DNA of 64,000 nt, from assembly GCA_933228675.1 (NCBI GenBank), contig OW121743.1, positions 65,685,998 to 65,749,997 of the forward strand, written 5' to 3'. Position 1 is the first letter of the stretch. Every line of letters begins with the position of its first letter. The notes under the pieces were generated by a model that had not been told where the DNA came from, did no database searches, and saw only the letters and a program-made list of their open reading frames with translations. Position numbers and translations under genes: made by a program. The DNA is from Stomorhina lunata (lineage: Eukaryota; Arthropoda; Insecta; Diptera; Rhiniidae). Positions 48,052-59,730 of the stretch are shown here, piece after piece.

Positions 48052-48660
48052 TACAGTCACTCAAATTACTGTCCCAATGCTTTAAAGTACAAATGTTTAC
48101 AATCACTTGGAGCAATGCCGTTCCAAGCTTCCGCCACACCTGCCCTCAGTTAATCTACATTACCAGGGGTGCCGACAACACCTCTCTTAAGAACGCCACA
48201 TAGGTGAGCGATGGGGTTAAGATCGGGAGAATGCGGCGGCTAGTCAAGGACTTTATACCCGTTGTCATTGAGCTATTTTTGTGTTAATTTGGCAGAGTTT
48301 TTGAGGTCCTTGTCCTGTTGGAAAATGACCTTTTCCTTCAAGAATACAAATTTTTCGCAGAAATCGGGGAGAATGGTGACTAAAACATTGACCTAGACCT
48401 ATGCAGTCATCGTACCAACAATTTTGTGAACTGTTCCAACATCATGCAACACCAGACCATTTTAGAACTGGTACAAAGACATCGGAGTACCGGAAATAAT
48501 GTTACGATTTCGTTTAATTTCAATTTTATTTCATGAAACCAAAATTCAAATAAATAACCGTTTAGCACCCCCTCGATATTATGAACAAAATTTACTACCA
48601 CCAAAAACTTGCCTTCACGCAAATGTTCCTGTTACAGGACATTAAATTAACTAAATTGTT
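48052..48660 (-). pseudogene. Tc1-like (DD34E) transposase remnant
   Basis: The minus strand shows MVWCCM, VTILPDFCEKFVFLKEKVIF, QQDKDLKNSAKLTQK and PPHSPDLNPIAHLCGVLKRG, matching the classic Tc1 layout: a VMVWGCM block, the QQDNDPKH region with the second Asp, and the SPDLNPIE box. Thirty-four residues lie between the Asp and the position of the catalytic Glu, but that Glu is Ala here. Stops interrupt the frame, and the N-terminal DNA-binding part is missing. Termini: TACAGTCACTCAAATTACTG at 48052 and a diverged inverse near 48635-48660. It is a short, internally deleted, dead copy. Confidence 0.75.
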
Positions 48661-48800
48661 GTTTGAACATTTATTAAAACATTGTTTAAAATTGTAACAA
48701 GAGATTAAAATCTTTAATGACTAACATAGGAACTGATTAAATATTAAGAAAGCCTGACAAACTACCACTTATTTCCCTATAAAAATTATAAGTTGTACAT

Positions 48801-49366
48801 TAGGGTGACAAATTTTTTGTATGAGGGAAAATGATTTTTCGAACTTTCTAACTTTTTCTACGGAATATTATTACACTAGGTCTAAAAGTTTAGATCTTAA
48901 AATTTGAGCCAAATCGGACAACGATCTATGGGCGCGCATCGGGTCCAAAATTTAAGAGCCTATTTGTATGGGGAAAAATGGGTTATTCTTTTTTTTTTGG
49001 TTTTGCAAAATTTAGACAAAAAATTAATAATTTTTACAAGAAAAAATAATAGAATATTAAAGAGAACTAACACAGCTTTATTTCAAATCGTGAAAGGTGA
49101 AAATCCGAAAATTCATGTCATAGAAAACGCGCCTAAGGATATGCACCAAAAATTGTATGTTGTAAATAAAGAAATTCCAAAGTTAGACATAATTTACCAT
49201 TTAATGGCTTGTTACTAGTAAATAGTTCGGGTTTTTTTCCCCATACAAATGGGCTCTTAAACGTTGGAGCCGATGCGCGCCCTTAGAACGTTGTCCGGTT
49301 TGGCTCAAATTTTCAGATCTAAACTTAGAAAAACATTTGAAATCAAAACATTTTATTGTCACCCTA
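48801..49366. mobile_element. hAT-type MITE, 566 bp, with exact 8-bp target duplication
   Basis: The ends are TAGGGTGACAA and TTGTCACCCTA, exact inverses over 11 bp. TTGTACAT stands directly outside both ends (48793-48800 and 49367-49374). Inside, imperfect arms of about 150 bp carry ATTTGAGCCAAATCGGACAA, GGGCGCGCATCGG and TTTGTATGGGGAAAAA with their inverses on the right. Eight-bp duplications and a TAGGG terminus indicate hAT. A 104-codon frame at 48904-49218 shows no transposase feature and is probably incidental. Confidence 0.9.
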
Positions 49367-49375
49367 TTGTACATA

Positions 49376-49781
49376 CACTCCGGTTCACTTATTTAAAGGC
49401 ACTAATAATTCCATTTCCGATTGATTTAAAACTTTTTGTTTTGCCATTTTGACTCGTAAAATGATTAAGATATAATAAATTGTAATAAACAAACGCTCTG
49501 TATAAACAAATCATCGCTTACTTTAAAAACAATAAAAAAATTCTAAAGTGCCTTTATTCAAATGAACCAAAAAAATATCACAATTTTGGACTTTTTTTTA
49601 TAAATTGATAAAAAAAAGTTGTTCTTTACTTAAGAAACCACTATTGCCATGACCTTTTTTATATCTCCAGATGTCTAGCTTCCATTTCTAATTTAAAATT
49701 CTACAATCGGTTAAAAATTGCAAAAGATGCAAGCTGCTGAATATGGAATTTTTAGTGCCTTTAAATAAGTGAACCGGAGTG
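49376..49781. mobile_element. TA-target MITE, 406 bp
   Basis: Termini CACTCCGGTTCACTTATTTA and the exact inverse TAAATAAGTGAACCGGAGTG, with the inverted match extending through AAGGCACTAATAATTCCAT. TA stands on both sides (49374-49375 and 49782-49783). This is a Tc1/mariner-type MITE. Its left TA overlaps the last base of the right target duplication of the neighbouring hAT MITE. Confidence 0.9.
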
Positions 49782-50905
49782 TATATACCAAGCGAGTTTT
49801 AAAAGTTTTAAATTTTGGTTTAAACATTTTCGAAAACAATACGTCACAACCTTTAAACAAATGATGAATGACAATTAAATTTTCACGAAAAAATTACAAA
49901 GGTTTTCAAAAAATTTACATTTAAACTACATTTTTATCTTGGAAATGGTCAAAAAAAGACCCTGCAGGCTTTTATACTGAAATGGACTAATACTCGCTAT
50001 TTTGATCATACAAAAATAAATGGTCAGAGGAAACTAAAATTTTTGCTTTTTAAATTCACATTTAATTTAAATTAGTTTTCAGATCGTTCTACAGAGTTAG
50101 AGAGCAGTGAGTATTTTTCTGTTTAAAACGTTGTCACGCTTGAGATCTTTCGTAATTGTTTGTTCCGTCGCTGTTTTTCTGATTAAACTGGAATTGTAAT
50201 TTTCACTGCAGGTGTAAATTCATTACGAATGACTGAAGTTGGAGTGTTTCTGTTGCTGCTGTTCCAACCAAGTTTCTGGCGAATGTTAAAATTATTTAAA
50301 TTTTTATGCTAAACTCGACTTTAAGGTAATCTAAGATCATGTCTGACTCCCAGACTGATGATGATCTTGCCTCTCTGGAAGTTTAGGTATGTTAATGTTT
50401 AAATTTTCTTTAAGAAGCTCAAAATGTGAGTGACAAGTATTTAATGAATTCTGCACTGATTATGCAAATTAAATGAAATTAAATGGTAGGGAAAATTAAA
50501 CTGGAACTAAATGAATTTTATTTTGAAAAATACCATCTACTTAATTCCTAAGTAAGAAAAATGCTTTTTAATGGTTGAGTTTGTTCGGGCATTTAAATAC
50601 GAAAATTAAGTTGATGGATCGACTATTGTTATATGGCTGTTATCTGAGACAGTGAAAATTGTAGTTTCTTAAGCAGGAAATTAAAAATTTACAACATTTA
50701 TTGTTGGTTAAACATGAAGAGAAATTTAAAGCAGAGCTTGACTAAAAATAAATTTAATACAAAAAAACAAACATTCTTACATATAATTCGGAAAAAATTT
50801 AGAAACTTTTTGTACAAAATTCTCATCCCATTGTCTTGCTAAGTTTGAAAAAAATCTTTTACACTGAAAATATTTGTCTATATATGGAAAAGATGACGAT
50901 AAGAA
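49782..50905. other. Gene-free spacer
   Basis: No recognisable coding region. Around 50080-50400 base composition is less A/T-rich, but no splice-bounded frame could be supported. Confidence 0.5.
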
Positions 50906-52835
50906 GGCAACATTTCTAAAGAAAACTAAGGCGATCGCCAACTTTTCTTTAGAAAACTAAGGCGATCGCCAACTTTTCTTTAGAAAACTAAGCCGATCGC
51001 CAACTTTCCTATAGAAAACTCAGGCGATCGCCAACTTTTCTATAGAAAACTAAGCCGATCGCCAACTTTTCTATAGAAAACTAAGGCGATCACCAACTTT
51101 TCTATAGAAAACTAAGGCGATCGCCAACTTTTCTATAGAAAACTAAGCAATCTTCAACTTTTCTATAGGCAAAATTAAGGCGATCGCCAGTTTTTTTTAC
51201 AGAAAACTAATGCGATCGCCAACTTTTCTATAGAAAACTAAGGAGATCGCCAACTTTTCTGTAGAAAACTAAGGTGATCGCCAACTTTTTTCTAGAAAAC
51301 TAAGGCTATCGCCAACTTTTCTATAGAAAACTAAGGAGATCGCCAACTTTTCTGTAGAAAACTAAGGTGATCGCCAACTTTTCTATAGAAAACTAAGGCG
51401 ATCGCCAACTTTTCTACAAAAAAACTAAGGCGATCGCCAGATTTTCTATAGAAAACTAAGGCGATCGCCAACTTTTCTATAGGAAACTAAGGCGATCGCC
51501 AATTATTCTATAGAAAACTAAAGCGATCTTCAACTTTTCCACCGAAAACTAAGGCGATCGCCAGTTTTTCTATAGAAAACTAAGGCGATCGCCAACTTTT
51601 CTATAGAAAACTATGGCGATCGCCAATTATTTTTAGAAAAATAAAGCGATCTTCAACTTTTCTACAGAAAACTTAAGCGATCTTCAACTTTTCTATAGAA
51701 AACTAAGGCGATCTCCAACTTTTCTATAGAAACTATGGCGATCGCCGACTTTCCTATAAAATACTAAAGCGATCTTCAACTCTTCTATAGACAACTAAGG
51801 CGATCGCCAACTTTTCTATAGAAAACTAAGGCGATCGCCAACTTTTCTATAGAAAACTAAGGCGATCTCTAACTTTTCTATAGAAAACTTAGGCGATCGC
51901 CAACTTTTCTATAGAAAACTAAGGCGATCGCCAACTTTTCTATAGAAAACTAAGGCGATCGCTAACTTTTCTATAGAAAACAAAGGCGATCGCCAACTTT
52001 TCTATAGAAAACAAAGACGATCGCCAACTTTTCTATAGAAAACAAAGGTGATCGCCAACTTTTCTATAGAAAACTAAGGCGATCGCCAACTTTTCTATAG
52101 AAAACTAAGGCGATCGCCAACTTTTCTATAGAAAACTAAGGCGATCGCCAACTTTTCTATAGAAAACTAAGGCGATCGCCAACTTTTCTATAGAAAACTA
52201 AGGCGATCGCCAACTTTTCTATAGAAAACTAAGGCGATCGCCAACTTTTCTATAGAAAACTAAGGCGATCGCCAACTTTTCTATAAAGAACTAAGGCGAT
52301 CGCCAACTTTTCTATAGAAAACTAAGGCGATCGCCAACTTTTCTATAGAAAACTAAGGCGATCGCCAACTTTTCTATAGAAAACTAAGGCGATCGCCAAC
52401 TTTTCTATACAAAACTAATGCGATCGCCAACATTTCTATAGAAAACTAAGGCGATCGCCAATTATTTTATAGAAAAATTAAGCGATCTTCAACTTTTCTA
52501 TAGAAAACTAAAGATATCTTCAACTTTTCTATAGAAAACTAAGGCGATCTCCAACTTTTCTATAGAAAACTAAGGCGATCGCCAACTTTTCTCTAGAAAA
52601 TTAAGGTGATCGCCAACTTTTCTATAGAAAATTAAGGCGATCGCCAACTTTTCTATAGAAAACTAATGCTATCACCAACTTTTCTATAGAAAAACTAAGG
52701 CTATCGTCAACTTTTCTATAGAAAACTAAGGTGATTGTCAACATTTCTCTAGAAAACTTAGGCGATCGCCAACTTTTCTATAGAAAGCTAAGGCGATCGC
52801 CAAATTTTCTATAGAAACTAAAGCGATCGCCAACT
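50906..52835 (-). repeat. 31-bp GGCGATCGCC satellite, about 62 units
   Basis: Units read AACTAAGGCGATCGCC then AACTTTTCTATAGAA: the inverse of 26011-27600 with the TTAG linker (here CTAA). Flanking units carry variants GATCTTCAACTTTTC, GGAGATCGCC and GGTGATCGCC. The most uniform run is about 52060-52400. Confidence 0.98.
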
Positions 52836-54165
52836 TTAAACCATTTTCTAAGTAAGTATAACTAATTTTATGGTTAAATAAAATTCGGCATATAATAAAG
52901 ATCTTTTACTGTTCAAAATAATTGAAAAATGTTTAAATACTGCCAAAAATAAGCCTTTGATCATTTCATAATGATCTCAATTCTTTCACTTCAAAATAAT
53001 AAATTAAAAAAAAAAATCCAAGTCATTATAACAATCTCTAAAGTTGCCTATACATTTATCAAATATTAATATTTCATAAACGATCTGAAAAGACTGAAAA
53101 GAACTTTATTTTAAAAATTACATTCACATTTTTTTCATATCTTAATTTTTGCAACATTCTTATAATTCCATTGTTAATACTTTACAGAACAGAGAACCCG
53201 GCCAGGCAGCCACCAACTAAAAACCGGACAATGGAGCAAAATTCATTCATCATTGAGCGGCTGTCAAATATGAAAAGATCCTAAAAAAATATTATATGAA
53301 TTTGCTAGATCTACCGTATAAGTGTTTGGGCTATTCATCCTACCATATGCCACTTAAAGCGGCAGATCAACTACAGCAGCTAAAGCAACAACTAACTGGC
53401 ATTTAAGCAGTAGCTCTAAAAGATTATTTAACGCTAACTCCCTCTCTAGACGGCGGGGATCAAAGCAAAAGCTACTACGTTTTTCATCATCACAATAATG
53501 CAAAAGATCCAAGGAAAAAAAAACAGAGTCTTGAAGAATTATGAAAAGTGTCTTAAGAAAAAACATACTCGTATTATAAAGCTGCTGTGATCAACAGTGA
53601 TCGTTGAACAGACGCCCTAATGATTTTCAATATTAGTTACACAAAATGATCTTTTAAATAATGAAGAGAAGAAAAAAAAACATAGTTGTTTTGTTGTTCA
53701 TAAGTAACTGAAAGGAGAACAAAAATTAAATGTTTGAAGAATATTGTCGGTAGTTGGAGTCTTCGACCGTTGGATCGATTGATCGTTCGATCGATCGATC
53801 GACCAACACCAACAGAAGCAGTAGGAGTCATTAAAAACACTTAACTATGATTACTCAGCAATATTAGATCTTAAATAATAATGTTTATTAAATGGAATAA
53901 TAATGAAATCTTACTTAGGGTTAATACATGAAGATCGACGATCTCCGATGTTTATTATCATGTGAATGGACGGACTTTTTAATATTCAAAAATATTTCTT
54001 TATGATCTTTCAATTAAAATTTAAATCGAAATTTTGTTTTATTTTATACCCAGCAAAAGTTTTGAGATTTTGCTTCTAGAAGAAACTGTTTGCTAGTTTT
54101 TGTAGATCTTCTATAAGATCGTCAAGATTCCACAGTTCTCCATTAGCTGGATTGAACATTTTTTT
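52836..54165. other. Gene-free spacer with a GATC microsatellite
   Basis: Contains GGATCGATTGATCGTTCGAT and GATCGATCGATCGACC at about 53772-53804. TATACCCAGCAAAAGTTTTG at about 54046-54065 resembles the outer terminus of the 40807-43674 elements. No gene supported. Confidence 0.55.
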
Positions 54166-56310
54166 TAATAAAAAAAATTTTCTATAGAAATTTTTTTATC
54201 TAAAAATTTGCTAGAAACATTTTTTTATCGAAAAATTTGCTATAGAAACATTTTTTTATCGAAAAATTTTCTATAGAAAAATTTGCTATAGAAAAATTTT
54301 TGATCGAAAAATTTTTATTGAAAAATTTTCTATAGAAACATTTTTTTATCGAAAAATTTTCTATAGAAAAATTTTTTATCGAAAAATTTTCTATAGAAAA
54401 ATTTTTTATCGAAAAATTTTCTATAGAAAATTTTTTTATCGAAAAATTTTCTATAGAAAAATTTTTTATCGAAAAATTTTCTATAGAAAAATTTTTTATC
54501 GAAAAATTTTCTATAGAAAAAATTTTTTATCGAAAAATTTTCTATAGAAAAATTTTTTTATCGAAAAATTTTCTATAAAAAAATTTTTTTATCGAAAAAT
54601 TTTCTATAGAACAATTTTTTTATCGAAAAATTTTCAATAGAAAAATTTTTTTATCGAAAAATTTTCTATAGAAAAATTTTTTATCGAAAATTTTCTATAG
54701 AAAAATTTTTTATCATAAAATTTTGTATACAAATATTTTATAGAAAAATTTTTTTATCGAAATATTTTCTATAGAAAAATTATTTTATAGAAAAATTATT
54801 TCTTCGAAAACTATTCTATAGGAAAATTTATTTAACTAAAACTTTTTATAGAAAAATTTTTTTACTGAAGAAATTTTCTATCGAAAAATTTTCTGTAAAT
54901 AAAATTTTTTATCGAAATATTTTTCACAGAAAAATTTTTTTATCGACAAATTTTCTATAGAAAAATTTTTGTATATAAACATTTTTTTTTATCGAAAAAT
55001 ATTCTATGGAAAAATTTATTTATCTAATAATTTTCTGTAGAAAACTTTTTTTTTTATCGAAAAATTTTCTATTAAAAAATATTTTTAAAAAGAGTTATTA
55101 AAAATTTTTTATTGAAAGATTTTCTATTGAAAGATTTTCCATAGAAAATGTTTTCGATAAAAAAATGTTTCTTTAAAAAATTTTTCAATAAAAAAATTTT
55201 TCTATAGAAAATTTTCTGTAGTAAAATTTTTTATCGACAAATTTTTCAATAAAAAAATTTTTCTATAGAAAATTTTTAGATAAATAAATTTTTCTATAAA
55301 ATATTTTTCGATAAAATAATGTTTTTTTTTAATTTTTCTAAAAAATTTTTTTTGACAATACAAAAAATGTTTCGATATAAAAATTTTTCTATAAAAATAT
55401 TATATGATAAAAAAATTCTTTCTATATAAAATTTTCTATTGAAAAATAATTTTATCTAAAAATTTTCTATAGAAAAATTTTTTAACGAAAAATTGTATAT
55501 AAATTTTTTTTTATCGAAAAGTTTTCTATAGAAAAAATTTTCTATATCAAAAGAAAATTATTTTAGAAAAGTTTTTAGATAAATAAATTTTTCTATAAAA
55601 TATTTTTCGATAAAATAATGTTTTTTTTTTTAATTTTTCTAAAAAATTTTTTTTGACAATACAAAAAATTTTTCGATATAAAAATTTTTCTATAAAAATA
55701 TTATATGATAAAAAAATTCTTTCTATATAAAATTTTCTATTGAAAAATAATTTTATCTAAAAATTTTCTATAGAAAAATTTTTTAACGAAAAATTGTATA
55801 TAAATTTTTTTTTATCGAAAAGTTTTCTATAGAAAAAATTTTCTATATCAAAAAAAAATTATTTTAGAAAAATTTTTAGATAAATAAATTTTTCTATAAA
55901 ATATTTTTCGATAAAATAATGTTTTTTTTTTTTAATTTTTCTAAAAAATTTTTTTGACAATACAAAAAATTTTTCGATATAAAAATTTTTCTATAAAAAT
56001 ATTATATGATAAAAAAATTCTTTCTATATAAAATTTTCTATTGAAAAATAATTTTATCTAAAAATTTTCTATAGAAAAATTTTTTAACGAAAAATTGTAT
56101 ATAAATTTTTTTTATCGAAAAGTTTTCTATAGAAAAAATTTTCTATATCAAAAAAAAATTATTTTAGAAAAATTCTTTCATCAGAACATTTTTATCGAAT
56201 GATTTTCTATCGAAAAATTTTTTTATCGAAATTTTTTTTTTAGAAGAAGAATTTTTTTTCGAAAAATTTTTAGAATAATTTTCTATAGAAACATTTTTTA
56301 TCGAAAAAGG
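54166..56310. repeat. 30/31-bp A/T satellite (TTTTCTATAGAAAA / TTTTATCGAAAAA)
   Basis: Regular units at 54330-54680 alternate TTTTCTATAGAAAAATTTTT with TATCGAAAAA at 30 or 31 bp depending on the length of a T run. The right half is degenerate and contains a ~300-bp higher-order repeat, listed next. Confidence 0.95.
55277..56165 (+). repeat. ~300-bp higher-order repeat, three tandem copies
   Basis: TAGATAAATAAATTTTTCTA starts at 55277, 55576 and 55877. Each copy runs through TTTTGACAATACAAAAAATG-like, ATATTATATGATAAAAAAATT and TTTTAACGAAAAATTGTATA segments before repeating. Copies are almost identical, differing mainly in homopolymer length, so the triplication is much younger than the degenerate satellite units inside it. 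Confidence 0.95.
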
Positions 56311-57286
56311 TAGTCCATATAAAAGAGAGTATAGAAGAGTAGTCTCATTAAAAAAAATATTTCTCCAATCTTACAAATGTAGTCAATAATTAACTTTGTC
56401 CCTAAAACAATTCACTGGGTTTTTATTAAATAACTTTAAAAAGTGGGTGAAATGTTTTCTCAAACGATCTCAACGAAAATAAAGCCCTCTCATATTCATT
56501 AAAACAAAATTTTTAAGGGCGTTTTAAAACATAATTGCGAAAAAACCAAAGACTTACAAAAAACCCAAATCGTATACAAAAAAAAGTAACAAATAGCAGT
56601 AGCTTAAATTCACCAATAATCTTTACCATATACAACTCTCCTCTTAAAATCAAACTTCATGAAAAAAACTAAAATTTGAAATAAAGTTTAGCACGATTAC
56701 AACTGCCTCTCAAACGCTGCAGTTGCAGCATCTAATTATATACAATTTCATGATCATCCTCCATTTTTGAAAATTTACTTGGAGGATTTAAGTATTTGTT
56801 GAAGATTTACTTTTTGCAATATAATGAGATAAACGGCAAAAATTAGCGTATTTTAGTCAATTTGCATGTCTTAAATTGGTGTTTTTCTATACCCCCTTTC
56901 TCTCTGTCTCCCTTTCTCCTTTGGCTGTTATTATTCTAAACTGAATGTTGTTATTTATGTTTGCAATATGTTTAAAGTGGCTTTTAGAATATGCATTTGC
57001 CATACAACTAAGATGAAGTTTGTTTGAAAAATGCTACTGTTTGATTTTAAAACGGCATCGTATAATCCAATCACGATATAAACTTAAGGCTGTTTTGTAC
57101 TGTTGAGAGCTTTTCGTACTAATTGGCAAATTATCGTTAGTGGAAAAAAAAGAAATTTGGGGTGACCAGTTAAAAAATGGGAAATGATGTAAGTCGGCCA
57201 AAAATGGAATACAACTTTCATGTATGTACACATGTATGTGCTTCAAAGTCTGTTTTGGAGTTTCTCGGCCGCGTACAGGAGATGGC
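56311..57286. other. Gene-free spacer
   Basis: No supported coding sequence. The 89-codon minus-strand frame at 57034-57303 lacks recognisable domains and overlaps the direct repeat at 57287. Confidence 0.5.
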
Positions 57287-57903
57287 GCCAGTGGATCGCA
57301 CAATTCACTAAAAGGAAAATTCTTTTTTCATTTTTTTTGAATAGAAAAATGTTCAATATAAAATTTTTTGTATAAAAATTTTTTGTATAGAAGAAGGTTT
57401 AACATACAATTATTATAAATAATTGTAATAAATTGGGATCTTAGTGCAATACACTACAGTAAAACTTTTTAATTAAATTATTTTCCATAGTGAAATTTTC
57501 CATTTAACATTTTTTTTTATCAAAAATCTCCTTAAAGAAATTTTCTTGTAAATTTTTATCGGAAAATTTTCTATAAAAAATTTTTTTTTCGAAAAATTTT
57601 TGCAGAAAAATTTTTCATCGAAATATTTTCTGTAGAAAAATTTTTTATCGAAAAATTTTCTATAGAATTTTTTTATCGAAAAATTTTTCTATAAAAAAGA
57701 TGTTTGAGTGTAAGTAAGAAATCTAACAGCCAAATTCATAATCAAAAGTTGTGCAGTGTCTATGTAGTGAATTTATGCAGTGGATAAGTAGAATGCCTAT
57801 TAAGCTTATGCACTAGTTATGTTTAAGTTAATTCAAAGTACTTTTTTTAAACAGTGTCTAAGAAAAACCTCGAGCCAGTGGATCGCACAATTCACTAAAA
57901 AGA
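57287..57903 (+). repeat. 27-bp direct repeat bracketing a satellite-bearing segment
   Basis: GCCAGTGGATCGCACAATTC followed by ACTAAAA occurs at about 57287 and again at about 57874, with similarity continuing into GAAAATTC. Between them lie A/T satellite units, the ACTGTAGTGTATTGCACTAA module (inverted) and about 170 bp of unrelated sequence. The arrangement resembles an insertion or unequal-exchange product. Confidence 0.8.
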
Positions 57904-58361
57904 AAATTCATTTTTTAGTCGTACTGTTCGTATGAGAAATAAAGTCCCCGCAAAAGTGTTTCCAACAAGAGAAGTTAGACATTAGACTGTGTATAATCTT
58001 TCTTAATGTAATCTGGTCAGTGTCTAAGAAAGCGATCTGATAAAAGCAGAGTGGTTTGAGTATCTAAGAGCAGTTTAGGCATACGAAAGTCGTTCGAGTT
58101 TAAGAAAGTTAAATGAAATAAAGCCAGAAAAGGGCACTTACACATATACAAGTTTAAGCTTGTACTGGAAGCAGTAGACTTGTCAGATTTGCCGATTTAT
58201 CGGCATTTTGGCGACTTTTCCCCTGGAAAATTTTTGAGATTATACAGAAAACAAACTTAACTTAACATTTATGACAAATCAGTGGTTAAAAACGATACTA
58301 GTTTTTAATAACTCCGATATATTGGAATTTACAGAGTCAAAATTCGGTTTCTACCGAAAAA
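57904..58361. other. Gene-free spacer
   Basis: Words such as AGTGTCTAAGAAA recur (57850, 58018) and TAAGAAAG near 58100. No coding region supported. Confidence 0.5.
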
Positions 58362-58505
58362 ATTTAAGTAATAATTCTTATTTATTCTATCGCGCAAAAA
58401 ATTTTAGTAATAATTCTTATTTATTCTATCGCGCAAAAAATTTTAGTAATAATTCTTATTTATTCTATCACGCAAAAAATTGAAGTAATAATTCTTATTT
58501 ATTAT
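58362..58505 (+). repeat. 39-bp tandem repeat, four units
   Basis: TTATTTATTCTATCGCGC followed by AAAAAATTTTAGTAATAATT repeats at 39-bp spacing (CGCGC at 58391 and 58430). The last unit is diverged (ATGTTGCGC). Because 39 is a multiple of three, a short open frame results. Confidence 0.9.
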
Positions 58506-58555
58506 GTTGCGCAAAAAAGATATAATGTTTGGTTTTTGCTCTGTCTACACCATTT

Positions 58556-58925
58556 TCAATTGTAATTGAGAAATTTTCAAATTGAATTGAGAAATTTTCA
58601 ATTGAAATTGAGAATTTTCAATTGAAATTGAGAAATATTCAATTGGAATTAAGAATTTTCAATTGAAATTGAGAAATTTTCAATTGAAATTGAGACTTTC
58701 AATTGAAATTGAGAAATATTCAATTGAAATTGAGAATTTTTAGTTGAAAATGAGAAATTTTCAATTTAAATTGAGAAATTTTCAATTGAAATTGAGAATT
58801 TTTCAATTGAAAATGAGAATTTGTAAATTGAATTTGAGAAAATTCCAATTGGAAATGAGAAATTTTTAATTGAAATTGAGAATTTGTAAATTTAAATTGA
58901 GGATTTTTCAATTGAAATTTTCTAC
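58556..58925. repeat. ~20-bp repeat CAATTGAAATTGAGAATTTT
   Basis: About 18 units of CAATTGAAATTGAGAAATTT with length variation. CAATTG is a palindrome, so this tract also repeats a dyad at short spacing. Confidence 0.9.
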
Positions 58926-59390
58926 ATTAAACTTGTTTCTTTTTTGGAAAGAAAAATTTTCAATATAAAATTTTTTGTATAGAAAAATTTTCAATATAAG
59001 ATTTTTTGTATAGAGAAGGTTTAATATAAAATTATTATAAATAATTGTAATAAATTGGGATTTTAGTGCTATACACTACAGTAAAATTTTTACTTAAATT
59101 ATTTTCTATAGTGAAATTTTCCATTAAAATTTTTTTTTATTGAAAATTTCCTTAAAGAAAATTTCTTGTAAAGAAAAATTTTCAAATAAAATTTTTTTAA
59201 TAGAAAAATTTTCTACATTAAATTTTTTTTGAATAGAAAAATTTTCAGTATAAAATTTTTTGTATAGAAAAATGTTCAACATAAAATTATTTGTATACAG
59301 AAATTTTTACTATGAAATTTGTTCAATAGAAACATTTTCAATGAAAATTTGTGCTATGGAAAAATTCAATTAACATTTTTTAATATTCGG
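58926..59390. repeat. A/T satellite segment with the shared module
   Basis: About 220 bp here (58935-59165) are a direct relative of 57327-57545, including the ATAAATAATTGTAATAAATT and TAGTGCTATACACTACAGTA landmarks. The surrounding units read GAAAAATTTTCAATATAAAA and TTTTTGTATAGAAAAA. Confidence 0.85.
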
Positions 59391-59730
59391 CTATGCTGCG
59401 ATTTATTTTTGAAAATTCCGACTTTAGTGCCGATAATGCTGATCTATTTTGGAAAAATATGCCGATTTTTCACGAAAATATTCTGGCAGTCCTGGCAGTA
59501 GGGTAAATTTTAAAAACTCCGTAGTGTCTTCTTGTTTCATCGAGTGTATTTTATAGCGAATGTTTGAATTTGTTGGGGAGGAGAGCTTGTAGAAAATCTG
59601 GAGCGTATTAAAAATTGTATACTATTTTCAATTGTTGTGTATGTGTGTTTGCAGAATTTATTTGTCTGTAACTAGTTATAGCAAATCAAATGTTTGCTAC
59701 TTGACTGATTTAAGACAATAGTAGTCTAAT
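59391..59730. other. Gene-free spacer
   Basis: No recognisable feature. Confidence 0.5.

Noticed and set aside
57034..57303. 89-codon minus-strand frame beginning MCDPLAPSPVRGRE
   Set aside because: Overlaps a 27-bp direct repeat, has no homologue recognisable by eye and no supporting signals.
58271..58483. 70-codon frame with NNSYLFYRAKN repeats
   Set aside because: The 39-bp tandem repeat happens to be a multiple of three. No other sign of coding.
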